Shown: piece after piece, positions 15,847-22,959 of the stretch
Numbering within the stretch: the stretch's first letter is position 1
Layout: the number at the start of each line of letters is the position of its first letter
Assembly (NCBI GenBank): GCA_902785905.1
Contig: CADAAM010000002.1
Coordinates: 1-64,000, forward strand
DNA: 64,000 nucleotides
From: Oscillospiraceae bacterium
GTDB taxonomy: Bacteria; Bacillota; Clostridia; Oscillospirales; Oscillospiraceae
Direction of reading: 5' to 3'
Made by a program: the position numbers and the translations under genes
The notes under the pieces: model-generated
Databases searched by the model: none
Told to the model about the DNA's origin: nothing
Seen by the model: the letters and a program-made list of their open reading frames with translations, nothing else

Positions 15847-16854
15847 ATGCGCATGAACAATCAACGTACAGACAGACGCGGGATGAAGGGCTTCACGTTG
15901 GCGGAGCTCCTGATCGTGGTCGCCATTATCGCTGTGCTGGTAGCGATAGCGATCCCGGTGTTTACCAGCCAGTTGGAGAAGTCGCGTGAGGCGACTGATC
16001 TTGCAAATGTCCGTTCCGCCTATGCCGAGGTTATGTCCGCTGCCATCACAGATGATGAGAACCGCAAAGAGTCTGACGGTACTTTCTCGGCCGCTGTCGA
16101 ACTGAGGCAGCAGCAGGACGACTGGGCCACTGAGGTTGCGAATTTGTCTATCGGAGGTATTCCGTCGGCAGAATGGGTTGGGAAGCCCAAAGCGGGAGGG
16201 CAGTGTACCGTACGGTATATCCCGGGCACCGATGTCAGCAAAATCATTTGGCAGGGTGCCTATGCCGGATTCAATGTGACCAATCCGACGCAGTATGCCG
16301 GCCTGAGTACGCAACAGAAGGTCGAGCGCGATGTGCTTTTGCTTGACAGCCTGCAGGACGTATTCCGGAACATGACCTACGGCGAGATCCGCGCCCTGTT
16401 TTTTGACGGCAACAGCCTGAAATCAGAATTCAATGGGAAATCCTATTCGGCTGACAATGCTAATCCTCAGGATCTGGTGGGCGCTATTAATAATAAAATG
16501 TGCGTTACGCTCGCGGAGAGCACGATCGTGAACGGTGAAGCCGGCGACAGCGATCAATATCACAACAGGATTCTTCTTACCAGCGTTTTCGAGAGCAGCG
16601 GATATGCCATCTCCGGGAACACAGATGAAAACTATATCGCCAACTCGGTCAACAGCGACGGCGCGAGCGACAAGGACAAGGGGAAAGGCGCAAGGCTCTG
16701 GGTCAACCTGGGCATCAGCCGGGATGAGTTGAAGAACCTCAACAGCAGCAGTGAGATGTGGAATCAGAAAGCCACCTCGGCGTACACCTATATTAAAGGC
16801 GCCGGCATGAAAACAGATCCGTCGGTCAGCGAATCGACCCGGAGAAATCAGTAA
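15847..16854 (+). CDS. Long type IV prepilin-like protein
   Basis: A 335-residue protein with a prepilin leader (MRMNNQRTDRRGMKG) and processing site G15/F16. Its first ~45 mature residues are almost identical to those of the short pilin (FTLAELLIVVAIIAVLVAIA through KSREATD and RSAYAE). The remaining 270 residues form a much larger, polar globular head with no recognised domain, rich in Asn, Ser and Asp. At more than twice the size of a normal pilin it may be a minor subunit or an alternative major pilin. Starts at 15838 (GTG) and 15853 (ATG) are also possible; 15847 has the best-placed GGATGTGAGAG. It is separately promoted. Confidence 0.85.
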   Translation: MRMNNQRTDRRGMKGFTLAELLIVVAIIAVLVAIAIPVFTSQLEKSREATDLANVRSAYAEVMSAAITDDENRKESDGTFSAAVELRQQQDDWATEVANLSIGGIPSAEWVGKPKAGGQCTVRYIPGTDVSKIIWQGAYAGFNVTNPTQYAGLSTQQKVERDVLLLDSLQDVFRNMTYGEIRALFFDGNSLKSEFNGKSYSADNANPQDLVGAINNKMCVTLAESTIVNGEAGDSDQYHNRILLTSVFESSGYAISGNTDENYIANSVNSDGASDKDKGKGARLWVNLGISRDELKNLNSSSEMWNQKATSAYTYIKGAGMKTDPSVSESTRRNQ

Positions 16855-16886
16855 GGCGCTCGCCGCTCAAAGTCACGGCGCGTACA

Positions 16887-16908
16887 AAAGCGCGGCCCCT
16901 TCACCGGG
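16887..16908 (+). other. Unpaired half of a terminator hairpin
   Basis: AGCGCGGCCCCTTCACCGGG is the 5' arm and loop of the hairpin seen complete at 15716-15743, but here the matching 3' arm is missing. A similar complete hairpin (GCGCGGC...GCCGCGC then TTTT) lies 450 bases later at 17343-17380. The toxin-antitoxin-like segment occupies the gap. Confidence 0.45.
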
Positions 16909-16930
16909 TAAGCGCTGTACTCCTTTGCCC

Positions 16931-17060
16931 TTGACAGACAGGGCGTCAGCGACTATAATAAACATAGAAAAGGCGTTGCCTTAAGCGGCTCCGCCCAAGA
17001 TTAGGTTTTTAGCAAATAACTAAGAAACCGTCACTTGGCAGAGTGGCGGTTTCTGCTTTT
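16931..17060 (+). ncRNA. Putative antisense RNA of a type I toxin-antitoxin pair
   Basis: A perfect consensus promoter, TTGACA (16931-16936), 17 bases, TATAAT (16954-16959), has no open reading frame after it. The predicted transcript starts near 16966, contains a GGCG...CGCC hairpin, and ends at the hairpin AGAAACCG (17023-17030) / CGGTTTCT (17047-17054) plus a short T run: about 90-95 bases. It runs towards, and overlaps by roughly 30 bases, the 3' end of a 27-codon peptide gene on the other strand. This convergent overlap at a shared hairpin is the organisation of TxpA/RatA- and BsrG/SR4-type loci. Evidence is sequence only. Confidence 0.6.
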
Positions 17061-17114
17061 CACGGTGATCGTTACGGTATATCCGAGAATATGGAACGTC
17101 AACGTAATGGGCAT
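17031..17114 (-). CDS. Putative type I toxin peptide (27 residues)
   Basis: A short gene read on the minus strand from the ATG at 17114. It has a strong AAAGGGGGTG ribosome site seven bases upstream. The peptide starts MPITLTFHILGYTVTITVK and ends SRNRHSAK: a hydrophobic, beta-branched segment of about 17 residues followed by a strongly basic tail. That is the profile of small membrane-active type I toxins. Its stop codon lies inside the hairpin shared with the convergent RNA. Upstream on its own strand lies multi-hairpin element A. I do not recognise a named family, so the toxin role is an inference from size, composition, ribosome site and the opposing consensus promoter. Confidence 0.55.
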   Translation of the reverse strand: MPITLTFHILGYTVTITVKSRNRHSAK

Positions 17115-17157
17115 TAACAACACCCCCTTTGCGGAGATGTGACGGAACCGCCTTTTA

Positions 17158-17281
17158 ATACTATTACTTGATTAAATTCTTTAATCAAGTAAGCCGCAGT
17201 TCCTGCGGCGTTTTCAGCGTGAAACACTGAAAACACGTCTCATACAAGAACCTATTAAAGGTTTTCATGAGGTTCTAGTAT
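17158..17281. repeat. Multi-hairpin intergenic element A
   Basis: The outer stem ATACTA (17158-17163) / TAGTAT (17276-17281) encloses, in order: hairpin 1 ACTTGATTAAA/TTTAATCAAGT (17166-17190); hairpin 2 GCCGCAG/CTGCGGC (17193-17209); hairpin 3 GTTTTCAG/CTGAAAAC (17211-17234 region); the invariant ACGTCTCATA (17235-17244); and hairpin 4 AGAACCT/AGGTTCT (17247-17276). The same order, with different stem sequences, recurs at 19977-20104 and 63317-63450. Confidence 0.8.
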
Positions 17282-17342
17282 AACACTCGACAACGCCTTC
17301 AACTTTATTTTACATAATCCGGCAGATTTTGTCACCACACGG

Positions 17343-17380
17343 CGCGGCTCCAACACCGGGGCCGCGCTTTTGCGCTTTTT
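17343..17380 (+). terminator. GC-rich terminator upstream of the VWA gene
   Basis: GCGCGGC...CCGGGGCCGCGC forms a stem followed by TTTTGCGCTTTTTT. It resembles the terminator after the short pilin gene and may be the displaced terminator of the long pilin gene. Confidence 0.65.
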
Positions 17381-17411
17381 TCGATTTGTCTGGAAAACAT
17401 TGCAGAGACGT

Positions 17412-17419
17412 GTTATAAT
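17412..17419 (+). promoter_or_regulatory. Extended -10 promoter of the VWA gene
   Basis: TGTTATAAT is an extended -10 element with a perfect TATAAT core (17414-17419). The -35 region (TGGAAA) is weak. It lies about 50 bases upstream of the start codon. Confidence 0.5.
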
Positions 17420-17470
17420 ATCATTTACGAAGAAAACATGTCCGGCAACGGAGCAGGGAGGCGGAGGACA

Positions 17471-19738
17471 ATGAGAAGAGTGAAAAGAGGGATGGCGGCG
17501 CTGCTGGCGCTCATGCTGGCGCTCGCGCTGGTCTGCCCCTGTCTCGCAAGCGCCGAGACGCCGAGCAAGACGGTCAACCGCTTCAACGTGGTCCTCGTCG
17601 TCGACAAGAGCGGCAGCCTGCGCGACGCCCACGGCAGCGGGACCGACCCCGACGGCCTGCGCTTCGACGCCATGCGCCTCTTCCTCGGCCTGCTGACCGA
17701 GACCGGCAACAACGTCGGCGCCGTCGTCTTTGACGAGGAGATCCGCTACAATTCCGGCCTGAAGTCCATGGCGAGCATGGACGACAAGAAGGCGCTGATC
17801 CGCGAGGTGGAGTCCTTCGGCACCGGCTACGACACCGACATCGGCACCGCTGTCCTGCGCGCGACCGAGATGCTCCATGGCATGCGCGAGGAAAACGGCC
17901 TGCCCTGCATGATCCTCCTGCTCAGCGACGGCAAGACCGATTTTCCGGACCGCTGGGGGCGCAAGACCAGCTCCTGGCAGAACGCTTCGAGGGCGCTCGA
18001 GGCGGCGCGGGAGGAGGGCATCACCATCAACGGCATCCTCCTGAACGTGGACAATATCGCCAAAGGCGGCGAGATCGAGATCGGCCTCTATACCAGAAAA
18101 ACCAACGGCTCCTTTGAGGAGGTCAAGCGGCCGGAGGATCTGAGCGCGGCTTTCCGGCACTTCTATTCCATCATCAACAACACGGAATACAAGGGCACGG
18201 AGAAGGTCGTCTTCTCCGAGGACGGCCGGGCGGTCAAGGACTTCACGGTTCCGGGCTTCGGCGTGGAGGAGGTCAACATCGTCGTGGAGCATGAGGCGGC
18301 GCGGGACAGCGGCTCGCTTGACGAGCAGCTCGAGCTCACGATCACGCAGCCCGACGGCAGCCCCTTCGACATCACCGAACACGAGCTGCTGAGCTCACGC
18401 TACATCCTGGTGAAAATCCCGCACCCCGCGATGGGCCAGTGGAACGTCAGCCTCAAAGGCCAGGCGGGAGACACGGTCGACATCACCATGGTCTATAACG
18501 CCTCCATGTCCGTCCTGCTCGAGAGCGGCAACAAACGCAGCATCTATTCGGCCTACAGGCCCTATCCCTTCACGGCCTACGTCACCGACCCGAGCGTCCC
18601 GGAGCTGACGGACGAGCACCTCCGGAAGCTGACCGCCGCGATCGAGATCGTGGAGAAGAATACCGGACGCATGAGCAAATACCCCATGGACGTGGTGGAC
18701 GGCACCTATACCTGTGAGATCATCTTCCCCAGCGGCGGCGATTACAGCGTCAGCGCGCTGGTCGGCCTCGCGGGCTTTGAGGTGCGCTCCAATCCGATCG
18801 AGCTGAGCGTGGAGACGCGGCGGCTCACGGCGAAGGTCTGGAGCGTGGACGACATGTTCCGATACGGGCGCTTTGTGGACGACCGCTGGGAGATCAATCT
18901 GGACGAGCTGTACGGCGTCACGCGGGAGGTCGATCTGCAGTATACGCTCTCGGACGATTGCGGCGGGGCGCTCACCATCGTGGACGGCGTGCTGCAGGCG
19001 CGCTTTCACGGACAGGACACGGCGGAGTTTACCCTGACCGCGTCGGACATCGGGGGCCAGAGCGCCGATATCCCCTTCAAGCTCAAGATCCCCGCCGTCT
19101 CCGCGAAGGTCGAGCGGATCACGAGCATGACGAAATACGGCAGTTTCGGCGACGGCTTCTGGGAGATGGAGACGGATAAACTCTTTGAAGACCGCAAGGG
19201 CACGGCCCTCCGTGTTGAGCTCTCGGATGATCACGGCGGGGCGCTCAGCTTCGAGGACGGCGTGCTGCACATGGATATCAAAAAGCTGCGGGAGGCGTCC
19301 TTTACCCTGACCGCGACGGATATCTTTGGAAAGCAGGCGGAGATCCCCTTCGAGCTCACGCTGCCCGGGCCGTCGCTCAGGTCCGGCATCATCGTGGAGA
19401 CGATCAAGACGGGCCTGTTCCAGGAGGGTGTGTGGGAGCGGAAGATCGACGGCCTGTTCGCAGATCCGAAGGGCACCGCCCTGCGCTATGAGCTCACGGA
19501 CGATCTGGGCGGCAAGGTCACGCTTGAAGACGGCGTTGTGCACGTCAACTGCCGCGGCATCGGAAAGAACGCCGCGTTCAGCATCCGCGCGACCGATGAG
19601 TATGACATGAGCGCGGAGCTGCCCATCACGCTTACAGAGAAGTTTGTGACCCCGTGGTACATCCTCCAGGCCCTGCTGGTCCTGCTGGGCCTCGGCGGTC
19701 TGGTCGGCCTCGGCGTCTGGATCAAGAGACGCTATTAA
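17471..19738 (+). CDS. Surface VWA-domain protein with three tandem beta repeats and a C-terminal membrane anchor
   Basis: A 755-residue exported protein. A signal peptide covers about 1-28. A von Willebrand factor A domain follows (about 36-250) with a canonical MIDAS, DKSGS (45-49). A linker and beta domain (250-460) lead to three tandem ~90-residue cadherin/Ig-like repeats, each containing YGxFxxxxWE, LSDDxGG-type and FTLTAxDxxGxxAxIPF-type motifs. One C-terminal helix (about 728-750) and KRRY anchor it with the bulk outside. I start at 17471, which has GGAGGCGGAGG; 17438 is also possible. It sits in the pilus locus immediately before the giant adhesin, recalling the link between VWA proteins and pilus-tip adhesins (PilY1, RrgA). 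That role is inferred. Confidence 0.85.
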   Translation: MRRVKRGMAALLALMLALALVCPCLASAETPSKTVNRFNVVLVVDKSGSLRDAHGSGTDPDGLRFDAMRLFLGLLTETGNNVGAVVFDEEIRYNSGLKSMASMDDKKALIREVESFGTGYDTDIGTAVLRATEMLHGMREENGLPCMILLLSDGKTDFPDRWGRKTSSWQNASRALEAAREEGITINGILLNVDNIAKGGEIEIGLYTRKTNGSFEEVKRPEDLSAAFRHFYSIINNTEYKGTEKVVFSEDGRAVKDFTVPGFGVEEVNIVVEHEAARDSGSLDEQLELTITQPDGSPFDITEHELLSSRYILVKIPHPAMGQWNVSLKGQAGDTVDITMVYNASMSVLLESGNKRSIYSAYRPYPFTAYVTDPSVPELTDEHLRKLTAAIEIVEKNTGRMSKYPMDVVDGTYTCEIIFPSGGDYSVSALVGLAGFEVRSNPIELSVETRRLTAKVWSVDDMFRYGRFVDDRWEINLDELYGVTREVDLQYTLSDDCGGALTIVDGVLQARFHGQDTAEFTLTASDIGGQSADIPFKLKIPAVSAKVERITSMTKYGSFGDGFWEMETDKLFEDRKGTALRVELSDDHGGALSFEDGVLHMDIKKLREASFTLTATDIFGKQAEIPFELTLPGPSLRSGIIVETIKTGLFQEGVWERKIDGLFADPKGTALRYELTDDLGGKVTLEDGVVHVNCRGIGKNAAFSIRATDEYDMSAELPITLTEKFVTPWYILQALLVLLGLGGLVGLGVWIKRRY

Positions 19739-19753
19739 ATATATATAGAGCGA

Positions 19754-19793
19754 GGGCGCGGTCTGCATCTTTTGCGGCCGCGCCTGTTTTTTT
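19754..19793 (+). terminator. Terminator of the VWA gene
   Basis: GGCGCGG pairs with CCGCGCC, followed by TGTTTTTTT, sixteen bases past the VWA stop codon. Confidence 0.85.
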
Positions 19794-19796
19794 GCA

Positions 19797-19825
19797 TTGC
19801 GCGGCGCAAACGGCTGTGATACAAC
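19797..19825 (+). promoter_or_regulatory. Promoter of the small CxxC protein gene
   Basis: TTGCGC (19797-19802) and TACAAC (19820-19825) are 17 bases apart, directly after the VWA terminator and about 33 bases upstream of the small gene's start codon. Confidence 0.5.
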
Positions 19826-19857
19826 GCCGCTGTCGTTTCGAGAAGGAGGAATGCGCT

Positions 19858-19977
19858 GTGATTATCGAGCTCACAGAATTTCTCAACGCCGTATCCCGCA
19901 CCGCGGATTTCGCGGAGGCCGAGCTGCCCGACGGCTTTATCTGTCCCCGGTGCCGCCAACCGGGGGAGCAGCTTTGA
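19858..19977 (+). CDS. Small protein (39 residues) with a C-terminal CPRC motif
   Basis: A GTG-initiated frame with AAGGAGG eight bases upstream and its own promoter-like sequence. The product (MIIELTEFLNAVSRTADFAE then AELPDGFICPRCRQPGEQL) is acidic and probably helical in its first half. It ends in a single CPRC pair that looks like half of a zinc ribbon. The stop codon lies at the very first bases of multi-hairpin element B, so the frame may be a longer gene cut short by that element. No family is recognised. Support comes from the coincidence of promoter, ribosome site and frame. Confidence 0.45.
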   Translation: MIIELTEFLNAVSRTADFAEAELPDGFICPRCRQPGEQL

Positions 19978-20104
19978 TACTGTTTTTCGTTAAAACGGTT
20001 CGTTTTAACGAAAAGGCATCGCGCAAAGCGCGCTGCCAGTTTTGTGCCCTTGGGCACAAAACACGTCTCATAGGGCTTTAAGCCGTTTTATGGGAGACCA
20101 GTAT
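19977..20104. repeat. Multi-hairpin intergenic element B
   Basis: The outer stem is ATACTG (19977-19982) / CAGTAT (20099-20104). Hairpin 1 is TTTTCGTTAAAACG/CGTTTTAACGAAAA (19984-20014, 14 perfect pairs). Hairpin 2 is GGCATCGCGC/GCGCGCTGCC (20015-20037). Hairpin 3 is GTTTTGTGCCC/GGGCACAAAAC (20039-20062). The conserved ACGTCTCATA follows (20063-20072), then a fourth weaker pairing. The stems share no sequence with those of element A at hairpin 1, yet both are perfectly paired. Confidence 0.8.
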
Positions 20105-20148
20105 GAGAGAGTTTAACAGGCAATTTCTTCCGGGAACACAGACGACAG

Positions 20149-20191
20149 AGGGCCCCGGTGTTCAGATGTGCAGACTGAACGCCGGGGCCCT
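20149..20191 (+). terminator. Long GC-rich hairpin before the giant adhesin
   Basis: AGGGCCCCGGTGTTCAG pairs with CTGAACGCCGGGGCCCT over 17 positions with one mismatch. There is no T run, so it may be a terminator or a structural element. The rest of the 19739-20391 gap is accounted for by a terminator, the small gene, element B and the adhesin promoter. Confidence 0.5.
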
Positions 20192-20255
20192 TCCGCGCGC
20201 CCGTCAAAACTTCCACAAAAAGACAAAAATTTACGGTTCGGAAAAACCTCGATGC

Positions 20256-20284
20256 TTGCATCTGCAGGAGGAGTGTGCTATATT
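20256..20284 (+). promoter_or_regulatory. Promoter of the giant adhesin gene
   Basis: TTGCAT (20256-20261) and TATATT (20279-20284) with a 17-base spacer, followed by a ~100-base leader. Confidence 0.65.
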
Positions 20285-20391
20285 GTATTATGTAAAACTG
20301 TCTGATGATAAAACGGAATTACCAAAATTTACAAGCCACCAACAACGATTCTCCCATGCGCTGACATGGGTTCTGATAAGAGGGTTTCGCC

Positions 20392-22959
20392 ATGAAAACA
20401 GGCAACGAAAATACGAAGGGAAAAAACTGGAGATGGACGCTGCGCAGGGGCATAGCGTCTCTTCTGGCCGCGGTGGAGTGTTTCTCCGTCGTGGCCGTCG
20501 GCGCGCCCGCGGCCTATGCTGAGCGGCCGGAGGAGACACCGCACGCGATCATGGAGACGGCGGCACCGCGAGGCCTGGACGGCAAGGGCGAAAACGGGCA
20601 GAAGCAGCTCGAAGCCGTCGAGAAGATGGAGCCGGACGAGCTCGACGAAAACGGCACAGGGGAACCGGACTATCTCAACTATCATGACGGGATCGTCAGC
20701 GTGTACGGCGAGGTTCCGGCCGGAGCAGAGATCGGCGTGCTCGATGTGTACGCCGACTATGAGGGCTTTGACCCCGCGTATTATGACGAGCTCGCCGGAA
20801 CGCTGACAGACGAGCGCGAAGAGGACGGACTCTGCTGGCAGCGCACGGTGGAGAGAGACTATACGCTGCTGACCGCGCAGAACATTGAGCTTAGCGTCGA
20901 CGGGGAGAGCATCCTGCCCGAGCCGGGCAGCCCGCTTGAGATCAGCATCAGCGACCCGGCCATCAGCGAAGAGCTCGATCTCCAGCTCTGGCATGTCGAC
21001 GACTACGGCTATGTCGAGCGGATCAACGACTTCCAGGTTTACGGCAGCAGTATTCACTTCATGGCGGAGAGCCTCGCGTCTTATCTCGTTTTGCAAGTCA
21101 TGTCCCGCACGACGATCACCGTGAGCGACAGCGAGACTTACCGGATCACGGTCAACTATGATCAGGACGCGAATCTGCCGGCGTCTGCCGACCTCTCGGC
21201 ATGGGAGCTCTACGACGTTGACCTTTTGAATTATGTAAACCAGAGTGCCGAGGTACTCAACATAAGACCGGAGGCCCTCCTCTTTGCACGTGCCTTTACC
21301 GTGGGACTCCGTGACTATGAGACCGGCAGCTTTCTCTGGCCCGAAGACAATGTCAAGGTCGGCATCTCCCTGCTCAATACCGACGTGTATCAGGCAGAGG
21401 AGCTGGAGCTGCTTCGCTTTGCAAACGGAACGGAGTTGTTCGGCTATGAGCTGATTGACGGCGAGATTGAGTTTGAGACGGAGCAGCCCGACGTCTATGC
21501 CATTCTGGGACTGACGACAGAGGAGACGGACGACGCGGCGGACACAGATTTGATTGAGGGCGAGGAACCTGCCGGTGAGCAGGGACCCGTCGAAGAGCAG
21601 GGACCCGTCGAAGAGCAGGAGCCCGGCGAAGAGCAGGAACCGGGTGAAGAGAAGGAGTCCGGCGATAAGCAGGAGCCCGGCGAAGAGCAGGAGCCCGGCG
21701 AAGAGCAGGAGTCCGGCGAAGAGCAGGAGCCCGGCGAAGAGCAGGAACCCGGCGACGATCAGGAGCCCGGCGAGGAGCAGGAGCCCGGCGAAGATCAGGA
21801 ACCCGGCGATAAGCAGGAGCCCGGCGAAGATCAGGAACCCGGCGAAGAGCAGGAACCGGGTGAAGAGAAGGAGTCCGGCGATAAGCAGGAGCCCGGCGAA
21901 GAGCAGGAACCCGGTGAAGATCAGGAACCCGGCGAAGAGCAGGAACCGGGTGAAGAGAAGGAGTCCGGCGAAGAGCAGGAGTCCGGCGAAAAGCAGGAAC
22001 CGGGTGTAGAGCAGGAACCGGGCGAAGAGCAGGAGTCCGGCGAAGAGCAGGAGTCCGGCGAAGAGCAGGAGCCCGGTGAAGATCAGGAACCCGGCGAAGA
22101 GCAGGAGTCCGGCGATAAGCAGGAGCCCGGCGAAGAGCAGGAGCCCGGCGAAAAGCAGGAACCGGGTGAAGAGCAGGAGCCCGGCGAAGAGCAGGAACCG
22201 GGTGAAGATCAGGAACCCGGCGAAGAGCAGGAACCGGGTGAAGAGCAGGAGTCCGGCGAAAAGCAGGAACCGGGTGTAGAGCAGGAACCGGGAGAAGAGC
22301 AGGAGCCCGGCGAAGAGCAGGAGTCCGGCGAAGAGCAGGAGTCCGGCGAAGAGCAGGAGTCCGGCGAAGAGCAGGAACCGGGTGTAGAGCAGGAACCGGG
22401 AGAAGAGCAGGAGCCCGGCGAAGAGCAGGAGTCCGGCGAAGAGCAGGAGCCCGGCGAAAAGCAGAAACCGGGTGAAGAGCAGGAGCCCGCTGAGGAGTAT
22501 GAGCCGCTTGAATATGCCGACAGCGCGGTGAGCGTCAGCGGCGAAGTCCCTGCCGGTATTAAAGTCAAGACGTCGGATGTGCTGACCGCGGATCCGGCGC
22601 GCATTGCCGTGCTTGAGCAGATGCTTGAGCAGTTGCCGGAGATGGAGCCTGACCACGAGCTGGAAATCTTGGAAGAACCGATCCTGTATGCCGCTGAGAC
22701 GCTTCCCAGGTCTGAAAACAGCTTAGACAGGAAAAGAGTTGTGCTCGCAGCCTATGACATCTCTCTGGGAGAGTATCAGCCCGACGAAGAGCACCCGCTC
22801 CGCGTCAGCATCACGGATGACGCCCTCGCTTACGTCGACGGCCTGCAGGTCTGGCATCTGCCGGACGAGGGCGGCATCGAGGAGATCACGGACTTCACCC
22901 GGGACGGGAATACCGTGAGCTTTGACGTGACCGGGGAAACGAATATTTGGTCACCGTAA
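20392..22959 (+). pseudogene. Giant surface adhesin, N-terminal part (separated from the rest by a frameshift)
   Basis: An 855-residue frame with an export signal (hydrophobic segment about 18-43, ending AAYAE). A beta domain (about 90-390) contains the order SVYGEVPAG, LQLWHVDD, ETYRITVNYD, FARAFTVGL. Next come about fifty tandem hexapeptides of the EEQEPG/EEQESG type (about 390-700), probably a stiff, highly charged stalk. A second copy of the beta domain (SVSGEVPAG, LQVWHLPDE) starts near 710 but is cut off after GETNIWSP. The missing second half continues without interruption in the frame beginning at 22947. One lost base near 22944-22947 (or a sequencing error) explains this, so this part and the next are one gene. 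It has its own promoter and an AAGAGGG site. Confidence 0.85.
21562..22494 (+). repeat. 18-bp tandem repeat tract encoding the EEQEPG stalk
   Basis: About fifty copies of an 18-bp unit of the form GAAGAGCAGGAGCCCGGC, with a few variants (GATAAG, GTAGAG, TCC for CCC). Blocks of several units recur as larger repeats, indicating past unequal crossing-over. The opposite strand is also open across this tract, but only as a by-product of the repeat. Confidence 0.9.

Noticed and set aside
20103..20522. A 139-codon plus-strand frame running into the adhesin gene in another phase
   Set aside because: It crosses the adhesin promoter and leader and overlaps its signal peptide. Composition is not protein-like and there is no ribosome site.
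21562..22494. CRISPR array
   Set aside because: The repeats are contiguous 18-bp coding units with no spacers, and no cas genes are present.
20329..22656. A 775-codon open frame on the minus strand rich in LLLFAGLL repeats
   Set aside because: It is the complement of the EEQEPG repeat tract and adhesin N-terminus. The opposite strand stays open because the 18-bp repeat has no stop in that phase. No ribosome site, and composition follows the repeat.
22930..22959. Programmed -1 ribosomal frameshift in the adhesin
   Set aside because: GGGAAAC at 22934-22940 resembles a slippery heptamer, but it is in the wrong phase: the incoming frame reads GGG GAA ACG, so tRNA re-pairing after a -1 slip is poor. 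A one-base indel explains the break more simply.
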